DNA of 43,545 bases, taken from positions 1 to 43,545 of the forward strand of contig JAMPFE010000012.1 of assembly GCA_023664705.1 (NCBI GenBank). The letters run 5' to 3'. The notes beneath the pieces were generated by a model. That model did no database searches. It was not told the DNA's origin and was given only the letters and a program-made list of their open reading frames with translations. A program made the translations under genes and the position numbers. The stretch comes from Lachnospiraceae bacterium (GTDB taxonomy: Bacteria; Bacillota; Clostridia; Oscillospirales; Ruminococcaceae). Below are positions 22,329-31,177 of the stretch, piece by piece (positions within the stretch are counted from its first letter, which is position 1; every line of letters begins with the position of its first letter).

Positions 22329-23777
22329 ATGGAAGTCAGAACACGATTTGCGCCCAGTCCCACGGGCTATATGCACATAGGAAACCTCAGAACGGCGCTG
22401 TATACGTATCTTCTCGCGAAGAAGAACGGCGGGAAGTTTATTCTGCGCATTGAGGATACCGACCAAGAGCGCTATGTCGAGGGCGCTGTGGACGTTATTT
22501 ACAAGACCCTGCGCGACTGCGGGCTGAATTGGGACGAGGGTCCCGACGTGGGCGGCGACTACGGTCCCTACGTTCAGAGCGAGCGCATGGGTATGTTCAA
22601 GGACTACGCCGAGGAGCTGGTAAAGCGCGGTCACGCGTACTACTGCTTCTGCACTAAGGAGCGCCTTGAGGAGCTTGCCGCCGTGCAGAAAGCCTCCAAC
22701 ATAATGCCGATGTACGACCGCCACTGCCGTCACCTTTCACAAGAGGAGATTGACAGAAACCTTGCCGAGGGTGTGCCCTACGTTATCCGGCAGGCTATCC
22801 CCGAGGAGGGCTCGACGACGTTCCACGACGAGATTTACGGCGATATTACCGTGGAAAACTCCATTCTCGACGACCAGATACTGCTGAAAACCGACGGTAT
22901 GCCGACCTACAACTTCGCGAACGTTGTCGACGACCACACCATGAAAATAACGCACGTTGTCCGCGGCAACGAGTATCTTTCCTCCGCCCCGAAGTACAAT
23001 CTGTTGTATGAGGCGTTCGGCTGGGAGCCGCCGATGTATATCCACGTGGAGCACATCATGAAAGACGCGCAGCACAAGCTTGCCAAGCGCGACGGCGACG
23101 CGTCGTTCCAAGACCTTATGGAAAAGGGCTATATGACCGAGGCGGTGCTCAACTATATTTTGCTGCTGGGCTGGGCGCCCAAGGGAGAGAACGAGATCTT
23201 CTCGCTTGACGAGATGATTGAGAACTTTGACGTCTCGGGCATCTCGAAATCTCCCGCGATATTCGACCCGCAGAAGCTGAAGGCTATCAACGCGCATTAT
23301 GTGCGCGCGCTGCCGCCCGAGAGGTTCGCGGAGCTGGCGAAGCCCTATATCCGTCAGACCTGCAAGCGCGGGGACGTTGACCTCGATTTGCTTTGCAGCG
23401 TTTTGCAGCCCCGCGCGGAGCTGTTCACGGATATTCCCGAGCAGGTGGACTTTATCGACGCGCTGCCCGAATATTCGCTCGAGCTGTACAACAACAAGAA
23501 GATGAAAACCAACGCCGAGACCTCTCTGGACGCGCTGAGGAAGATACTCCCCGTTATGGAGAGCATTGGCGATTTCACGCAGGAGAACGTCCACGACGCG
23601 CTGTTCAAGCTCATCGAGCAAGAGGGCGTGAAAAACGGCGTGATACTGTTTCCGCTGCGCGTGGCGCTTTCGGGCAAGCAGTTCACTCCCGGCGGCGGAA
23701 TTGAGCTTTCCGTTATCCTCGGCAAGGAGGACGCTCTCGCGCGTATCAGAAAGGGCATAGAGCTTCTGTCGCGGTAA
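22329..23777 (+). CDS. gltX: Glutamyl-tRNA synthetase
   Basis: A 482-residue class Ib synthetase that charges tRNA-Glu, and in many Firmicutes tRNA-Gln too. HIGH is seen as H-I-G-N in P-S-P-T-G-Y-M-H-I-G-N, and the KMSKS equivalent is K-L-A-K-R-D-G-D. The zinc-type knuckle residues C-F-C and H-C-R-H are present in the insert at about residues 105-140. The anticodon-binding helical domain fills the last 150 residues. GAGAGG precedes the start. A single GluRS cannot be declared discriminating or not from this alone. Confidence 0.95.
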   Translation: MEVRTRFAPSPTGYMHIGNLRTALYTYLLAKKNGGKFILRIEDTDQERYVEGAVDVIYKTLRDCGLNWDEGPDVGGDYGPYVQSERMGMFKDYAEELVKRGHAYYCFCTKERLEELAAVQKASNIMPMYDRHCRHLSQEEIDRNLAEGVPYVIRQAIPEEGSTTFHDEIYGDITVENSILDDQILLKTDGMPTYNFANVVDDHTMKITHVVRGNEYLSSAPKYNLLYEAFGWEPPMYIHVEHIMKDAQHKLAKRDGDASFQDLMEKGYMTEAVLNYILLLGWAPKGENEIFSLDEMIENFDVSGISKSPAIFDPQKLKAINAHYVRALPPERFAELAKPYIRQTCKRGDVDLDLLCSVLQPRAELFTDIPEQVDFIDALPEYSLELYNNKKMKTNAETSLDALRKILPVMESIGDFTQENVHDALFKLIEQEGVKNGVILFPLRVALSGKQFTPGGGIELSVILGKEDALARIRKGIELLSR

Positions 23778-23868
23778 TTTTCATACGCGTAACACACAAA
23801 TTTCACCGACGGGAATTATAATTTATATGTTAATGATTTCCGCTTAATATTAAGGAGCGTATGAGTTT

Positions 23869-24834
23869 ATGATAGAGGTCAGAAATTTAAGCAAGAGCTA
23901 CGGCAGCAAGCTTGCCGTGGACAATATCAGCTTTACCGCCAACGAAAGCGAGATACTGGGCTTTCTCGGACCGAACGGCGCGGGGAAATCCACGACCATG
24001 AATATTCTGACGGGGTATCTGTCGTCGACGGGCGGCGAGGCGCTGATAAACGGCGTGGATATCCTCGAGGACCCCGTCGGCGCGAAAAAGAATATCGGGT
24101 ACCTGCCCGAGCAGCCGCCGCTGTATCAGGATATGACCGTGGACGAGTATCTGAAATTCGTGTACGAGCTGAAAAGGTGCAGGCTGCCGAGACGCTCGCA
24201 TCTGAATGAAATTTGCTCGCTGGTAAAGATAACTGACGTGCGCAAGCGCGTTATCCGAAACCTTTCAAAGGGCTATCGGCAGAGAGTCGGCGTGGCGCAG
24301 GCGCTGGTCGGAAATCCGAGCACGCTTATCCTCGACGAGCCGACGGTCGGTCTCGACCCCAAGCAGATAATCGAGATACGCACGCTGATAAAGAAGCTCG
24401 GCAAAAACCATACGGTGATACTGTCGTCGCATATTCTATCCGAGGTTCAGGCGGTCTGCGACCGCATTGTCGTTATCGACAGGGGAAGGCTCGTCGCGAA
24501 CGACACCGCCGAAAACCTCTCGCGGAGCCTCTCCGCCGACCACAAGCTGACCGTGCAGATAGAGGGTCCCGCAAAAGAGGTAAAGTCGCTGCTGAGCGCG
24601 ATACCCGATATGGTGGAGGTCCACGAGAACCGCGAGGTGGAGAAAAACGTTACCGAGTACGAGCTGAACGCCAAGGAGGGCGCGGACGTGCGCCGCGAGG
24701 TGTTCAAGCGTATGGCGGGAAGAAATTACCCGATACTGCTGATGAGAAGCAGCGAGCTGACGCTGGAGGAGATATTCCTCAAGCTCACTACGGGCGATTT
24801 CTACGGGAATGTTGAAAACGGAGGTGAGAGGTAA
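23869..24834 (+). CDS. ABC transporter ATPase, GldA-like
   Basis: A 321-residue ABC ATPase: Walker A G-P-N-G-A-G-K-S-T, Q-loop E-Q-P-P-L, signature L-S-K-G-Y-R-Q-R, Walker B L-I-L-D-E-P-T-V-G-L-D, and switch His in S-S-H-I-L-S-E. The last 90 residues resemble the C-terminal regulatory extension of ABC-2 type exporters. With the next three genes it forms a GldA/GldF/GldG-like set. AAGGAG is 13 bases upstream. No clear promoter: TATAAT at 23817-23822 lacks a good -35. Confidence 0.92.
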   Translation: MIEVRNLSKSYGSKLAVDNISFTANESEILGFLGPNGAGKSTTMNILTGYLSSTGGEALINGVDILEDPVGAKKNIGYLPEQPPLYQDMTVDEYLKFVYELKRCRLPRRSHLNEICSLVKITDVRKRVIRNLSKGYRQRVGVAQALVGNPSTLILDEPTVGLDPKQIIEIRTLIKKLGKNHTVILSSHILSEVQAVCDRIVVIDRGRLVANDTAENLSRSLSADHKLTVQIEGPAKEVKSLLSAIPDMVEVHENREVEKNVTEYELNAKEGADVRREVFKRMAGRNYPILLMRSSELTLEEIFLKLTTGDFYGNVENGGER

Positions 24835-25553
24835 TGCACGCAATAATGAAACGCGAAATTTCGTCGTATTTTACTTCTCCGCTCGGTTATGTGTTTCTGG
24901 CGGTGTTTTACGGCTTTTCGGGGCTGTTTTTGTGGATAAACTGTCTGGCTGCGGGCTCTGCGGAGATATCGGGCGTTTTTACGCTGATGTTCTTTATAAT
25001 GATGATACTTATCCCCGTGCTGACGATGCGCACAATGGCGGACGACAAGCGCCAGAAAACCGATCAGCTGACGCTGACGAGCCCCGTGAGCCTGTTCGGG
25101 CTGGTCATGGGAAAGTTCCTCGCGGCGTTCTTCGTGTTCTTCTGCGCGGTGCTGATAATGCTTGTCTACGCGGTGTTTATGTCCGCGGCTGTGGCAAAGT
25201 CGGGCAACATGTTCGCGTGGGCGACGTTCTGGGGCAACTTCGCGGGTATGCTCCTTATGGGGGGCGTGTTCATTTCGGCGGGCATATTCATCTCCAACCT
25301 CACGGAAAATCAGATGATAGCCGCTATCGGCAGCATCGGCGCGAATATCGTGCTGTGCCTGTTCGACATAATCTCAAACTATATCCCCGTTGAGAGCATA
25401 CGCAATATTATCAACTCGCTGTCGGTGTTCTACAAGTATCAGGAATTTACCGTCGGCATTTTCAGCCTGAAAAACATACTGTTTTTCGTGAGCCTTATTG
25501 TTATCTTTAATTTTCTGACGATGCGGTTTATCGAACGCCGCCGCTGGAGCTGA
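24834..25553 (+). CDS. ABC-2 permease, GldF-like
   Basis: A 239-residue membrane protein with about six hydrophobic helices. It begins M-K-R-E-I-S-S-Y-F-T-S-P-L-G-Y, the characteristic start of GldF-like ABC-2 permeases, and contains the conserved cytosolic T-D-Q-L-T-L-T-S-P-V segment. It partners the preceding ATPase; the start and stop overlap by one base, suggesting coupling. The substrate is unknown. Confidence 0.88.
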   Translation: MHAIMKREISSYFTSPLGYVFLAVFYGFSGLFLWINCLAAGSAEISGVFTLMFFIMMILIPVLTMRTMADDKRQKTDQLTLTSPVSLFGLVMGKFLAAFFVFFCAVLIMLVYAVFMSAAVAKSGNMFAWATFWGNFAGMLLMGGVFISAGIFISNLTENQMIAAIGSIGANIVLCLFDIISNYIPVESIRNIINSLSVFYKYQEFTVGIFSLKNILFFVSLIVIFNFLTMRFIERRRWS

Positions 25554-25566
25554 GGGGGTGCTTTGA

Positions 25567-27147
25567 TTGAGTAAAGAAAAGAACGCTCCCGAAAACGGGG
25601 AAATTTCCGAGGAAATAAACGGTGCCTCGGAGCAGACCGCCGAAAGCCCCGAGGAAAGCAGGTCCGAAAAGCCGAAAAAGCCCAAGCGCAAATTCAACGC
25701 GCGGAGCTTTAAGCACGGCTCGCTGTCGGTGGTGCTGACGGTCGTGTTTATCGCGGCGGTCGTTGTCGTGAACGTCATTGTCGGGCTTATCTCGGAGCGC
25801 TTCAATACCACCGCCGACCTTACCGATACGGGACTGTACACGCTTGACGAGACCACCGAAAAATACCTCGCCGAGACGCTCGATACGGATATCACGCTTA
25901 CCGTGCTCCGCACAGAAAAGGATTTCGAGGAGCAGAGCTCTCCGTACAAGCAGGTAAACGAGATATTGAAGAAAATGGAAATGGCGGGCGGGCATATCAC
26001 CGTAAATTACCTCGACCTCGACAGCAACCCGAATTACACCTCGCAGTTCAAGGGGGAGACGCTCGCCGAGAACTACATCGTCGTCGAGTGCCCGAAAACG
26101 GGCAGGCATAAGGTGCTGTTGCCGTATGAGTATTTTTCGTTCAACCAGAGTTATTTGCAGACCTACGGGCGGTATGCCGTGGAGAGCTCGAACATCGAGC
26201 AGGAGGCGGTTTCCGCGATGCTCGCGGTGGCGAACGAGGAGGTCGTGCGCGTGGCGTTCACGGAGGGCTACGGCGAGATCGACAGCTCCGCGCTGCAAAG
26301 CCTGCTCTCGAAGAACGGCTATGAGATAGAGACCGTCAATCTTACCGTGACCGACGCGATAGACCCCGGGATAGACTTCGTTATAATGTACGCGCCGACG
26401 ATCGACCCCGACGCGTCTCAGCTCGCGAAGCTCGACAAGTACCTCGACAACGGCGGCGCATACGGAAAAAACGTGTTCTACTTTGCCTCGACGACCCAGC
26501 CCGAGACCCCGAACATCGAGAGCTTTCTCAACGACTGGGGCGTTTCCGTCGGGTATTGCAGCATAGGGCAGAGCAACGCGAACTACCTTATAAGCAGCAT
26601 GACGCTTTATGCGCATTTGCAGCAGATATGCGATACCGATTATACTGGGGACGTGCTCGGCTCGACGCTGTATACGCTCGGCGCGGATCTGCGCCCCGTG
26701 TACGTTCTCGACAGGAGCTCCCGCGACCGCGAGGTGCTGATGACCACCTATGACAACGCGTTTCTGTTTCCGCTTGACATCGGCGAGGACGACGCTTTCA
26801 GCATAGAGACCGCCGAAAGCGGCATCTTCAACGACGTCGTTATCTCGTCGTCCGTGCATACGGACGGCACCCGAAGCAGGCTCTGCGTGGTCGGCTCCGA
26901 GCAGCTGGCGGGCTCGGGCTTCCTGTCCTACAATAACGCGAACAATCCCGAGTTTTTCCTCGGAATATTCAATAACATCAGCGGAAAGGAGGACGGCGTT
27001 ACCATTAAGGCAAAGACGTTCTCAAACGTCACCTTCGAGATGAATGCCGCCACGGCGAACGCGCTTGCCGTCGTGCTTTGCGTCGTCGTTCCCGTGCTGG
27101 TGATCGTGCTCGGCATCGTCATCTGGGTGCGCAGGAGGCATAGATAA
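25567..27147 (+). CDS. GldG-like ABC auxiliary protein
   Basis: A 526-residue protein with an acidic N-terminus, one membrane segment near residues 52-74, a large extracytoplasmic region, and a second membrane segment near the C-terminus (about residues 497-521) ending R-R-R-H-R. This two-anchor layout matches the ABC-auxiliary (GldG-type) family that accompanies GldA/F. It starts with TTG at 25567 after GAGGGGGTG. Its stop overlaps the next start (TAATG). Gld systems drive gliding in Bacteroidetes, but here no other gliding genes are seen. Confidence 0.8.
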   Translation: MSKEKNAPENGEISEEINGASEQTAESPEESRSEKPKKPKRKFNARSFKHGSLSVVLTVVFIAAVVVVNVIVGLISERFNTTADLTDTGLYTLDETTEKYLAETLDTDITLTVLRTEKDFEEQSSPYKQVNEILKKMEMAGGHITVNYLDLDSNPNYTSQFKGETLAENYIVVECPKTGRHKVLLPYEYFSFNQSYLQTYGRYAVESSNIEQEAVSAMLAVANEEVVRVAFTEGYGEIDSSALQSLLSKNGYEIETVNLTVTDAIDPGIDFVIMYAPTIDPDASQLAKLDKYLDNGGAYGKNVFYFASTTQPETPNIESFLNDWGVSVGYCSIGQSNANYLISSMTLYAHLQQICDTDYTGDVLGSTLYTLGADLRPVYVLDRSSRDREVLMTTYDNAFLFPLDIGEDDAFSIETAESGIFNDVVISSSVHTDGTRSRLCVVGSEQLAGSGFLSYNNANNPEFFLGIFNNISGKEDGVTIKAKTFSNVTFEMNAATANALAVVLCVVVPVLVIVLGIVIWVRRRHR

Positions 27148-28694
27148 TGAACAGATCCGTAAAATCGGTCGTTATCGCGGCTGGAGTGCTGTTGGTGCTC
27201 GGCGTCGTGATGATGATACTGATGCTAACAGCCCCGAAGGACAACGGGGAAAGCTCCTCATCCTCCGAGTATTCCTCGGCAGCCGAGGAGACCGTAAATA
27301 TTACGTCTCAGTCCACCGACAAGGTGTTGAAGCTGACCGTCTCAAACGCAAGCGGCGAGTACACGTTCGAGCGGCAAAAGCGCGTCGTTTCCTCGACGGA
27401 CAGCGACGGCGCCGTCTCCTCGCAGGACGAGTACTACTGGACGAGCGCGGAGCTCAAGGGCGTTCCGCAGAGCGATACCGCCGTCCGCAATTTCGTGAAC
27501 AGTCTGGCGGCGCTCCCCGCGAAGAGCGTTGTCGAGGAAAACGCCGAGGACCTTGAGAAATACGGGCTCGCTTCGCCCGAGGCGGGCGTCCGCATAAGCT
27601 TTGAGGACGGCAGCGACATCAAGCTGAACCTCGGCATACAAAATCCCGCGAGCACCTCCTCGGCTTACTGCTGTACCGAGGGGAGCAACACGGTTTACCT
27701 TGTAAACTATTACAGCGTCTCGGGAGCGTATTCGGCGGTAAACAATTTCGCGAACCTCGTGCTGACCGACGGACGCGTCAGCGGCTCAAACGAGCTGGAT
27801 TATCTTAAAATACAGCGCAAGGATCTCGACGAGGAGATCGAGATACGCTATATGTTCGACGTTGCCGAGGACGCCGAAAGCGAGGAGAGCATAATTTCCA
27901 CGTTCAATACGCACCGCTTCGTAAGCCCCGTTACCGCCGAGATAGACGCGACCACGGGCAGCAGCGTCTGCATAGGCATGTACGGGCTGACAATGGATTC
28001 CTGCGCGTATCTCGAGCAGACCGAGGAAAATATGAGGGCGTGCGGTCTGGACGACCCGTTCGTGCGGATGACGTTCAAGTACGGCGGCAATATCAGAACG
28101 CTGCTGCTCGGCAATGAGATACTTTCCGAGACCGAGGGCGGCGCCGAAAGCTCGCCGACGCTTACGAACGTTATCGGCTACTACGCGGTGCTTGAGGGCA
28201 CGCCGGGCATATATACGATATCCAAGAGCAATGCGCCGTGGTATACGTTCGAGGTCTCGACGATAATTTCCCGACAGCCGATCTCGCCGTATATCTACAC
28301 GGTCGAGAGCGTCACTGTGGCGCTGCCCGACGGGGAATACAAATTCGATATTGACGGCGAAAGCAAGCGTTTCTTCTATGGCTCGGAGGAGCTTGACGGC
28401 GGCAATTTCAAGTCGCTGTATCAGCAGCTCATCAGCTCTATCGGCGAGGAAATGTACACGGAGCAGACAAATTCCGCTCCCGAAGCGTCCGTGAAGTTCA
28501 GATATCTGAGCAAATATCACGATACCTACGGAGCCGAGGAGGACGTTATCGATTTCATTTCGGACGGCGGGCGGAAGTATATCGTCAATATCAACGGAAA
28601 AACGGCGTTCAAGGTGCGCGCGATCTACGTCGAGCGGCTTATCGAAAACGTAAACGCTCTGCTGAACGGCGGCACGGTCAGCAGCGATTGGTAA
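27147..28694 (+). CDS. DUF4340-like extracytoplasmic protein
   Basis: A 515-residue protein with an N-terminal membrane anchor (about residues 8-29), a Ser-rich linker, and a large soluble region with repeated beta-rich segments (Y-W-T-S-A-E-L-K-G-V-P, K-L-N-L-G, V-Y-L-V). The pattern and its position after a GldG-like gene match the DUF4340 family, found as the fourth member of such ABC sets. It probably stays outside the membrane with the GldG-like protein. The role is unknown. Confidence 0.7.
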   Translation: MNRSVKSVVIAAGVLLVLGVVMMILMLTAPKDNGESSSSSEYSSAAEETVNITSQSTDKVLKLTVSNASGEYTFERQKRVVSSTDSDGAVSSQDEYYWTSAELKGVPQSDTAVRNFVNSLAALPAKSVVEENAEDLEKYGLASPEAGVRISFEDGSDIKLNLGIQNPASTSSAYCCTEGSNTVYLVNYYSVSGAYSAVNNFANLVLTDGRVSGSNELDYLKIQRKDLDEEIEIRYMFDVAEDAESEESIISTFNTHRFVSPVTAEIDATTGSSVCIGMYGLTMDSCAYLEQTEENMRACGLDDPFVRMTFKYGGNIRTLLLGNEILSETEGGAESSPTLTNVIGYYAVLEGTPGIYTISKSNAPWYTFEVSTIISRQPISPYIYTVESVTVALPDGEYKFDIDGESKRFFYGSEELDGGNFKSLYQQLISSIGEEMYTEQTNSAPEASVKFRYLSKYHDTYGAEEDVIDFISDGGRKYIVNINGKTAFKVRAIYVERLIENVNALLNGGTVSSDW

Positions 28695-28718
28695 AAATCA
28701 TATAAGGAGGAACATACA

Positions 28719-28994
28719 ATGGCAGACAAGAAGCTTTTCTTTTACAGGGGTTTCCCGCTTATACGCAGCGGAAATACGATTTTTTACGGCAGCGCGGGAG
28801 ACGCGTTCGCGGCAAGGCTCACTATCAAGGACACAAAGAGGATAGCCGACGCGGACGTTCCCAACAAGATAATGGTGCAGCTTCTCCCGAATAATCCCGC
28901 GGATATGGCAAAGGCTCGCAAGGGCGACTATATCGGCTTTTACGAGGCGCTCGATACCGCGCACGTGTGGCTGACGGACGCGCTGTTCGGATAA
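28719..28994 (+). CDS. Small unknown protein downstream of the Gld-like set
   Basis: A 91-residue soluble protein, not recognised. It begins M-A-D-K-K-L-F-F-Y-R-G-F-P-L-I-R-S-G-N-T-I-F-Y-G and has no cysteine, signal or membrane segment. AAGGAGGAA precedes the start. It is 24 bases after the DUF4340-like gene and ends at a strong terminator, so it may belong to the same transcript. Alternating hydrophobic and polar residues suggest a beta-rich domain. Confidence 0.65.
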   Translation: MADKKLFFYRGFPLIRSGNTIFYGSAGDAFAARLTIKDTKRIADADVPNKIMVQLLPNNPADMAKARKGDYIGFYEALDTAHVWLTDALFG

Positions 28995-28998
28995 TAAA

Positions 28999-29032
28999 AA
29001 ACAGGCAGGATTCGCTCCTGCCTGTTCTGTTT
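28999..29032. terminator. Bidirectional terminator between convergent operons
   Basis: An 11-bp perfect stem (AACAGGCAGGA, 29000-29010, and TCCTGCCTGTT, 29016-29026; loop TTCGC). On the plus strand CTGTTT follows. On the minus strand TTTTTATTA follows, so it is a textbook terminator for the mscS end of the lysine operon and a weaker one for the Gld-like operon. Confidence 0.9.
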
Positions 29033-29043
29033 GATGCTAAAAA

Positions 29044-29952
29044 TCATTCCACCACATGCACGTCCATCTGCTTAAACGGTATCTCAATGCCGTTTTCGAT
29101 AAACGCCGCGCGCACCCGTTCGGTGAGGTCGAAGTACACCGTCCAGTAGTCCGATGTATTGCACCACGCCCTTGCGGCGATGATTATCGCGCTCTCGCCG
29201 TGCTCCAGCATACGGACTGTCGGCTCGACGCTTTTCAGCACCAGAGGGTGCTCCTCGATAAGCCCGAGGATAACGCTCCGCGCGGTCTCGAAATCGTCGT
29301 TGTACGATATCGAGAATTTAAGGTCGACGCGCCGCGTATCGTTGCCGTTGTTGTTGATAATGGTCGCGTTTATCGCGAGCCCGTTCGGCACGAAAACCGC
29401 CTGATTTGTCGCGGAATCGAGCCGCGTGTGCAGTATCGAAATCTGCGAGACCGTGCCCTCCACGCCGTTTGTGATAATGTAGTCGCCTATCTTGAACGGC
29501 TTGGTTATCATCAGCAGAAAGCCGCCCGCGACGTTCGACAGCGAGTTTTGCAGCGCCAGACCGATAGCCACTCCCGCCGTGCCGATAACCGTGACGATAG
29601 AGGTCGCGGGTATGCCGAGGATATTCAGCACAATCGTGATAAGCAGCGTATACAGCACTATTTTCGCCATCTGCGAGGTGAATTTCGTCACAGTAAGCTC
29701 AAGCTTGGTTTTCGACAGTCCCTTTGACAGCAGCGCCAGCACCAGCTTCGACAATATCAGTCCGAGAATGAGAACGGCGACCGCGAAGAGTATCGTGGGT
29801 ATCACGGAAAGAAGCGCGTTCCCCAAGCCTTGGAAAAAATTTCCTATCGTGGACAGCGTTTCCTCGGGCTTTTCGACCAAATCGTGCACCGCGTCGCCGA
29901 GGGTAGCCTCGTGCGTTTCGGCAGCCTCCGCCAGAAGCAAATACGCACTCAT
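29044..29952 (-). CDS. MscS-family mechanosensitive channel
   Basis: A 302-residue small-conductance mechanosensitive channel. Membrane segments are near residues 42-70, 88-115 and 118-150, and the third is the Gly/Ala-rich pore helix (V-T-V-I-G-T-A-G-V-A-I-G-L-A-L-Q-N-S). The MscS beta domain follows (F-K-I-G-D-Y-I, G-T-V-S-Q-I-S-I). It protects cells from osmotic downshock. AAGGAG is upstream inside the end of the ACT gene, and the start overlaps that gene's stop (ATGA). It is the last gene of the lysine operon, an unusual partner. Confidence 0.92.
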   Translation of the reverse strand: MSAYLLLAEAAETHEATLGDAVHDLVEKPEETLSTIGNFFQGLGNALLSVIPTILFAVAVLILGLILSKLVLALLSKGLSKTKLELTVTKFTSQMAKIVLYTLLITIVLNILGIPATSIVTVIGTAGVAIGLALQNSLSNVAGGFLLMITKPFKIGDYIITNGVEGTVSQISILHTRLDSATNQAVFVPNGLAINATIINNNGNDTRRVDLKFSISYNDDFETARSVILGLIEEHPLVLKSVEPTVRMLEHGESAIIIAARAWCNTSDYWTVYFDLTERVRAAFIENGIEIPFKQMDVHVVE

Positions 29953-30395
29953 GCGAGCTCCTTCTCGAACGCCGCGACGACAACGTCCGCGTCCGCGTCG
30001 CGTATCAGCATGGAAATCTCGTCAACGCCCGTCGTTATCATCAAAATCATCGCCTCAAGGCGGTTGAGTATCTCAAAAACGCGCGCCGCAAAGCCGACGG
30101 TCTCGGTCATTTCGCCCGTTTTGATAACTATCTTGCGGTTGCCGCTGTTTATCATCGGCGCGACAACGCCGTTTTCGCGCAGCGTCTTAGCCGCCGCGAG
30201 CAGCTTCGGCATATCCTCGTCGTTTACCGTAAAGCCGAAGCTGAAAATCTCCGACGTCGGCGCTGTCATGGATATCATATCCACGTTGATGCCGTTGTCC
30301 GCGACGGTCCTCAGCGTGTCCTCCATTACGGTCTTGTTGAGCGGCACGTTGTTGAACGACACCGCCGAAACGTTTTCGGTCACTTCGATCCTCAT
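29949..30395 (-). CDS. Stand-alone ACT-domain protein, aspartokinase-like
   Basis: A 148-residue protein made of two ACT-like domains (about residues 1-75 and 78-148), resembling the regulatory C-terminal half of aspartokinase: V-S-A-V-S-F-N-N-V-P, G-I-N-V-D-M-I-S-M-T, then a second unit with R-V-F-E-I-L...I-T-T-G-V-D-E-I-S. ACT pairs bind amino acids such as lysine. It lies between dapB and mscS; the mscS start overlaps its stop. It may sense lysine or threonine and regulate an aspartokinase encoded elsewhere. Confidence 0.8.
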   Translation of the reverse strand: MRIEVTENVSAVSFNNVPLNKTVMEDTLRTVADNGINVDMISMTAPTSEIFSFGFTVNDEDMPKLLAAAKTLRENGVVAPMINSGNRKIVIKTGEMTETVGFAARVFEILNRLEAMILMITTGVDEISMLIRDADADVVVAAFEKELA

Positions 30396-30396
30396 A

Positions 30397-31155
30397 TCAC
30401 TTCTCCTTAATAATATCGCCCATAGCGTACAGCCCCGCGCCCTTGCCCGAGAGGAACACCGCCGCGTTCACGGCGCCGACCGCAAAGACCTCGCGCGACT
30501 GTGCCGAGTGCGACAGCGTTATAACCTCGTCGTGACCCGCGAAAATAATATCGTGCTCCCCGACGATAGTGCCGCCGCGCACGGAGTGCATGCCTATCTC
30601 GTCATTGCCGCGCGGACGGCGCACGGCGTGGCGGTCGTAAACGTAGTGCTTTGAGTTGTCAAGCTCCCCGTTTACCGCCTCGGCAAGCATTATCGCCGTG
30701 CCCGAGGGAGCGTCCTTTTTGCGGTTGTGGTGCTTTTCAACTATCTCGATATCGAACTGCCCTCCGAGCACCTGCGCAGCCTTTTTCGCCAGCTCCGCGA
30801 GCAGATTTATGCCCAGCGACATATTGAACGTGAAAAACACGGGTATCTGCGCCGAGGCGGCGGTTATCTGCTCCTTTTCCCCGTCCGAGTAGCCCGTCGT
30901 GCCGATAACGAGCGGCACGCTGTTCATCTTGCAGTAGTTCAGCATATCGGGCAGCGCCGACGGGTGCGAAAAGTCGATGATAACGTCGGGCTTTTCGGGC
31001 ATATCGAAAACGCTCTTATACACCTCGAAATCCGCGTATTTCTCGCCGAATTTGTCAATTCCCGCGCATACCGCGCAGTCCGCGCGCTCCCCGATTAGCC
31101 CCGCGATAACGCGTCCCATATGCCCGCAGGCGCCCGTAATAACGATCTTTGTCAT
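30397..31155 (-). CDS. dapB: 4-hydroxy-tetrahydrodipicolinate reductase
   Basis: A 252-residue DapB, the second enzyme of the diaminopimelate branch. The N-terminus has the Rossmann motif G-A-C-G-H-M-G-R, and the C-terminal domain has E-K-H-H-N-R-K-K-D-A-P-S-G-T-A, the tetrahydrodipicolinate-binding signature. GGGAG precedes the start. It reduces the DapA product with NAD(P)H. The next gene starts one base after its stop. Confidence 0.96.
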   Translation of the reverse strand: MTKIVITGACGHMGRVIAGLIGERADCAVCAGIDKFGEKYADFEVYKSVFDMPEKPDVIIDFSHPSALPDMLNYCKMNSVPLVIGTTGYSDGEKEQITAASAQIPVFFTFNMSLGINLLAELAKKAAQVLGGQFDIEIVEKHHNRKKDAPSGTAIMLAEAVNGELDNSKHYVYDRHAVRRPRGNDEIGMHSVRGGTIVGEHDIIFAGHDEVITLSHSAQSREVFAVGAVNAAVFLSGKGAGLYAMGDIIKEK

Positions 31156-31177
31156 TTTAAACTCCCGTATATTGAAT

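Noticed and set aside
23794..23822. Promoter before the Gld-like ABC genes
   Set aside because: TATAAT is present, but the -35 position reads CACAAA, so the evidence is too weak.
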